DNA from: an uncultured Prevotella sp.
GTDB taxonomy: Bacteria > Bacteroidota > Bacteroidia > Bacteroidales > Bacteroidaceae
NCBI GenBank assembly: GCA_905233165.1
Contig: CAJODL010000010.1
Coordinates: 42,397 to 106,396, forward strand
Reading direction: 5' to 3'
Length of the DNA stretch: 64,000 bases
Shown piece after piece: positions 61,171 to 64,000 of the stretch. The notes beneath the pieces are model-generated. The model was not told the origin of the DNA and did no database searches. It saw only the letters and a program-made list of their open reading frames with translations. The position numbers and the translations under genes are program-made. Every line of letters starts with the position of its first letter. The first letter of the stretch is position 1.

Positions 61171-63288
61171 ATGAAACAAGGAAAATGGATATTGCTGCTA
61201 CTGTCATTACTGACAACTCTTGTAACCTGGGCACAACCTATTACGGAACAAGAGGCAGCTGAGCGTGCCCTTCAGTTTATAAGAAAGCACAACACCTCGT
61301 CACGTGCCAGAGCGATGATTCGGGCCACTTCTCCCAAAATACTGGAAGCCGTCAAGGTGGAGGCAGAGAGGATATATGCCTTCAACGTGGATGGCGGAGG
61401 ATATATCATCGCGTCAGGCGACAGCCGTGCCTTGCCCGTGCTGGGCTATTCCGACAGCGGTAGCATCGACTGGACAGATATGCCCGAGAATATGCGCGCA
61501 TGGTTGAAGGGTTACGACGAAGCCATCGCCACATTGGGCAGCAGCACTGACTTTGCCGACGGCAATCTTCTCACTGCCGACGGCAAACAGACATCCTCCA
61601 CACGTCTGGCACGCACCGCTATCGAACCAATGATTACAACTCAATGGTATCAGGATGCTCCTTATTGGAACAAGATTCCTCTATATGACGGTGACGACCC
61701 CAAAAAGCATGGTAAAAACTGCCTTACCGGCTGCGTTGCTACAGCAATGGCGCAAATCATGAAGTTTCACGAATGGCCCAAAGCAGAAACGAAAGCCATT
61801 CCTGCCTATGATCAGGAGACATACTATGATGGAAAATCGAAAATATGGCACATCGACGAACTGCCACCGATTACCTTCGACTGGGCTAATATTATAGACA
61901 AATATACAATCCGAGATAACGTGACAGGCAAGAAAACAGTTGTCGGCACTGAGGCCCAGCAAGATGCCGTTGCCACATTGATGCGCTACTGTTCACAAGC
62001 CTGCGAAATGGTACTGGAACCAGATGTCTCTGGCACATATAACTCAACGATTCCCCGTGCTTACTACTATATGAACTATGCCCCTTCCGTTCAGTTGGTT
62101 AATCGTGCCTTTAGGGGCATTGATGAGTGGGAAGAGCTCATCTATAGTGAACTTTCTGCCAGACGCCCCGTGCATTATAATGGTGTTGAGAGTTCTGGCG
62201 GGCATTCATTCGTCTGTGACGGTTACGATGGTGATGGCATGTTCCACATCAATTGGGGATGGTCTGGCGAAAAAGATGGCTATTATGTGCTGAGTGTGCT
62301 CAATCCTTATTACGACGACGCCCTCGGCAGGGCAACCAGATTAGGTTTCTGCCGTAATCAGGATGCAGTCATTGGCATACAGCCGCCATCGGAAGGTATA
62401 TTGCCGCCACCTCTTGGTCGTGTCGTGCTACATGGCATCAAACCGAAATCAGATTCTGCCGTAGTATACGAGTTCAGTTACCTCGGAGGAATGTCTTACC
62501 CCGCCCCCACGCAGGATTATGCGCTCGGCACCATCGAGGCAGACGGTAAATTGAAACCGCGTTTCATTGGTGACCCCAACGACAGCATCGTTTACACTGA
62601 CAACACAATGACGGTGGAGATAGATACTGCAGCCATCAAACCGGGCGAGTCGTTGCTGCTCTACCCGATGATGAAATTCCGTCACCTTCCCGAAAGCGAT
62701 TGGCAATTGTACGGTTCGCAGGAATACTATGTCAACGTAGGACGCACCGAAGACGGAAAATACTACACCATCTACACCAATCCGGAAGTGCCGAAGCCGA
62801 ATTTGACAGTAGTGGATCTTACAATGAACCCTTCAATAAGTGAACCCAACGAGACAATAGAACTGACACTCACCATCCACAACAATAACGACACAGACTT
62901 TACGGACAATCTATATATCACTCCCGATTTTTATGGAGACATCGATCCTGCTGACATTGCCACATCCAAAGTAAAGAGGTATGGCGATAGCATGGTAGCA
63001 GGTGCTTATATCCGTGCAGGACAGGATGCCGAAGTCAAGTTCTATATGCCCCTCCTGATGAATGGCGTAGTTTACCTGAAAGTAAGAACTTCAGATTACG
63101 AATACCTCAAAAGCTACGTCGTAGCGATTGAAGCCCCCACTGCCGTCACCTCCGTTTCAGCAGATGACTCCGATGCCTCCGATGCGCACTATTATGACCT
63201 ACAAGGGCGCCGTCTCACCACTCCTCCCGTCCAACCTGGAATATACATATACAAAGGAAAGAAGGTATTCTCTCCCCTTAAACGATAA
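61171..63288 (+). CDS. Secreted C10-family (streptopain-like) cysteine protease, 705 aa
   Basis: A signal peptide (MKQGKWILLLLSLLTTLVTWAQ) precedes an inhibitory prodomain (residues about 25-150, EAAERALQFIRKH, YIIASGDSRALPVLGYSD). The catalytic Cys is in NCLTGCVATAMAQ (about 188) and the His in SGGHSFVCDGYDGDGMFHINWGW (about 344). The C-terminus (YYDLQGRRLTTPP, GIYIYKGKKVF) is the type A-like sorting domain common in Prevotella secreted proteins, so export through SprA is likely. ATG 61171 is preferred over 61159, since the latter adds only four polar residues. In-frame codons further up lie in the promoter. Confidence 0.92.
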   Translation: MKQGKWILLLLSLLTTLVTWAQPITEQEAAERALQFIRKHNTSSRARAMIRATSPKILEAVKVEAERIYAFNVDGGGYIIASGDSRALPVLGYSDSGSIDWTDMPENMRAWLKGYDEAIATLGSSTDFADGNLLTADGKQTSSTRLARTAIEPMITTQWYQDAPYWNKIPLYDGDDPKKHGKNCLTGCVATAMAQIMKFHEWPKAETKAIPAYDQETYYDGKSKIWHIDELPPITFDWANIIDKYTIRDNVTGKKTVVGTEAQQDAVATLMRYCSQACEMVLEPDVSGTYNSTIPRAYYYMNYAPSVQLVNRAFRGIDEWEELIYSELSARRPVHYNGVESSGGHSFVCDGYDGDGMFHINWGWSGEKDGYYVLSVLNPYYDDALGRATRLGFCRNQDAVIGIQPPSEGILPPPLGRVVLHGIKPKSDSAVVYEFSYLGGMSYPAPTQDYALGTIEADGKLKPRFIGDPNDSIVYTDNTMTVEIDTAAIKPGESLLLYPMMKFRHLPESDWQLYGSQEYYVNVGRTEDGKYYTIYTNPEVPKPNLTVVDLTMNPSISEPNETIELTLTIHNNNDTDFTDNLYITPDFYGDIDPADIATSKVKRYGDSMVAGAYIRAGQDAEVKFYMPLLMNGVVYLKVRTSDYEYLKSYVVAIEAPTAVTSVSADDSDASDAHYYDLQGRRLTTPPVQPGIYIYKGKKVFSPLKR

Positions 63289-63397
63289 CCTTCATTCATC
63301 CCAAAGGTAACATCAGACATATAACGATTACTACCCCAAATTCACAAATTCACACTTTGGTAAATAAAAAAGGCTTGCGTGTCTCACGACAATAACG

Positions 63398-63450
63398 GTT
63401 AATGGTTAACGGTTAATGGTTAACGGTTAAAGGTTAACAGTTATTGGTTA
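63398..63450. repeat. ggttaacggttaatgg tandem array
   Basis: Six to seven heptamers gttaacg/gttaatg. The reverse complement (accattaacc) is the unit found inside the primase gene at 5955-5983. Confidence 0.8.
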
Positions 63451-63461
63451 TCGACGAAGTC

Positions 63462-63494
63462 AATGGCGCAAGATTAAAAACATCCTGCGCCATT
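63462..63494. terminator. Bidirectional terminator, GGCGCAAGATGC family copy 3
   Basis: AATGGCGCAAGAT pairs with ATCCTGCGCCATT. It lies between the C10 protease and the minus-strand HU module. Confidence 0.78.
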
Positions 63495-63545
63495 ACTTTA
63501 CACTATAAACTTTAAAACTGCCTTTCAACTCTCAACTCTAAACTC

Positions 63546-63752
63546 TCAACTTTGAAAATCATCCTTGATTTTCTTAATGTAGTAGTCCAGTCCGAATATA
63601 GAACCAGCGAGTAGAAACGCTTGCGCTACATACATGAGTAGTCCGTTAGCCACGTCAGCTATGGTAAGTACTTGGTACGCCACCATCATTATTGAAGATA
63701 TTATCAAACATACAGCGCAAGCATATTGTACTATGGAGAAATGCTTTCTCAT
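63546..63752 (-). CDS. Small two-helix membrane protein of the HU module, 68 aa
   Basis: Start ATG 63752 shares its A with the stop codon of the smalltalk gene (taATG). The longer frame to 63800 would overlap smalltalk in full and is rejected. Residues about 8-30 (VQYACAVCLIISSIMMVAYQVL) and 38-58 (LMYVAQAFLLAGSIFGLDYYI) are membrane helices. The C-terminus is charged (KKIKDDFQS). No known domain is recognised. The coupling suggests it works with smalltalk and the HU-like protein upstream. Confidence 0.7.
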   Translation of the reverse strand: MRKHFSIVQYACAVCLIISSIMMVAYQVLTIADVANGLLMYVAQAFLLAGSIFGLDYYIKKIKDDFQS

Positions 63753-63847
63753 TACAACTGAGCACCCCCTATACCGCCAGCGAGACCAGCAAGGATGCAA
63801 TAAGCTATACGAATAAGTATTGACTTAAAAGTACCATTTATTTTCAT
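63752..63847 (-). CDS. 'Smalltalk' mini-protein, 31 aa
   Basis: ATG 63847 opens a 31-codon frame beginning MKINGTFKSILIRIAYCILA and ending GLAGGIGGAQL before TAA. It is too short for usual gene callers. The sequence agrees with what I remember of the small 'smalltalk' protein family in Bacteroidetes, described from metagenomic small-ORF surveys and often next to HU-like genes. That neighbour is present here (63969-64000). It contains one amphipathic or membrane helix and a glycine-rich end. Function is unproven. It is coupled to the 68-aa membrane protein. Confidence 0.82.
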   Translation of the reverse strand: MKINGTFKSILIRIAYCILAGLAGGIGGAQL

Positions 63848-63968
63848 AACTTTAAACTTTCTACTTTTAACTTTAAACTTTAAACTGACTCTAAACTCTA
63901 CACTCTACACTCTACACTATTTCCCACAACTCAATCCCCCCGAAGGGGGAAAGAGTTAGGGAAATCGT
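63848..63968. repeat. Tandem repeats and REP-like palindrome downstream of the HU copy
   Basis: tttaaactttctactttt, aactttaaactttaaact and actctacactctacactc (7-bp units) are followed by tccccccgaagggggaaa. The palindrome resembles that after the first HU gene (8250-8300). Confidence 0.75.
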
Positions 63969-64000
63969 TTATCCCTCTTCCCAACCGTCGCCGGTGTTAC
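63969..64000 (-). CDS. Second HU-like protein, 3' end only
   Basis: The last 10 codons plus stop (stop 63971-63969) encode NTGDGWEEG at the window edge. DNA and protein match the end of the HU-like gene at 8186-8219 almost base for base. Only this fragment is in the window, so the identity of the rest is inferred from the shared tail, the smalltalk neighbour and the similar downstream palindrome. Confidence 0.7.
   Translation of the reverse strand, partial: NTGDGWEEG

Larger units (their letters stand above)
63289..63545. other. Intergenic: ggttaacggttaatgg repeats and terminator
   Basis: 63371-63392 shares gtgtctcacgac text with the hairpin at 30825. 63398-63450 is a tandem ggttaatggttaacggtta array. 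The terminator is at 63462-63494. 63500-63553 is aactctcaactct-type repeat. No gene is seen. Confidence 0.65.

Noticed and set aside
63398..63450. Possible telomere-like or iteron array (ggttaacggttaatgg)
   Set aside because: The same units occur singly in several gaps and in a gene, with no replication gene beside it.

Overview
This 64 kb window is chromosomal DNA from a Bacteroidales bacterium, most likely a Prevotella-type member of the Prevotellaceae. Several things point there: about fifteen sites matching the Bacteroidetes promoter (TTTG, 19-21 nt, TAnnTTTG), the core order ileS-dksA-lspA-DUF4296-rho, a type IX secretion SprA gene, HU-like proteins with low-complexity tails, a 'smalltalk' mini-protein, a C10 (streptopain) protease, and many short tandem repeats between genes. 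No rRNA, CRISPR array or transposase was seen. One tRNA (initiator fMet) is present.

Layout. 1-8.2 kb is accessory: a truncated Sel1/TPR secreted protein, a small orphan, then a plus-strand block that looks like a replication-type remnant (orphan, DUF3987-like protein, CHC2/Toprim primase, HigBA toxin-antitoxin, HU-like protein). A 174-bp long inverted repeat with an AT-rich core sits just upstream of the DUF3987-like gene. 8.5-13.2 kb holds an AlkD-type glycosylase, a divergent three-gene set (UDP-glucuronate-type epimerase, nucleotidyltransferase, galacturonokinase-like GHMP kinase), rubrerythrin and tRNA-fMet. 13.4-29.1 kb is a long minus-strand housekeeping block: rnz-lolA-ftsK, rluA-type, fabG, tetR, rho, DUF4296, lspA, dksA-like, ileS, lolC/E and an aminotransferase. 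It is preceded by a structured RNA with its own promoter (29175-29372).

30-35 kb holds a YgjP metallopeptidase, an orphan, a short agmatine/peptidylarginine-deiminase-type enzyme, an outer-membrane barrel protein and RlmD. 35.1-41.3 kb is the tryptophan operon trpB-E-G-D-C-A on the minus strand. It has a classical leader peptide with three consecutive Trp codons plus a terminator, and it has no trpF. 41.5-58.5 kb holds a GH43-type secreted protein, a MATE exporter, a zinc-ribbon protein, a DUF349 protein, and the overlapping run ruvA-sprA-nadB-dacB. 58.6-64 kb holds a secreted (alpha/alpha)6-type glycosidase, a C10 protease that is a plausible type IX secretion cargo, and a second HU module (HU end, smalltalk, small membrane protein).

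The most unusual signal is global. The short tandem repeats between genes (families based on aactctcaactct, aaggtcaaaggtc, ttaaccattaacc and gaacattgatg) also occur in frame inside conserved genes: primase (three places), alkD, epimerase, ileS, rlmD and the dacB tail. In three unrelated enzymes they encode almost the same peptide, NSxLSTxN. Intrinsic terminators and one 77-bp promoter segment are also repeated as near-identical cassettes beside unrelated genes.
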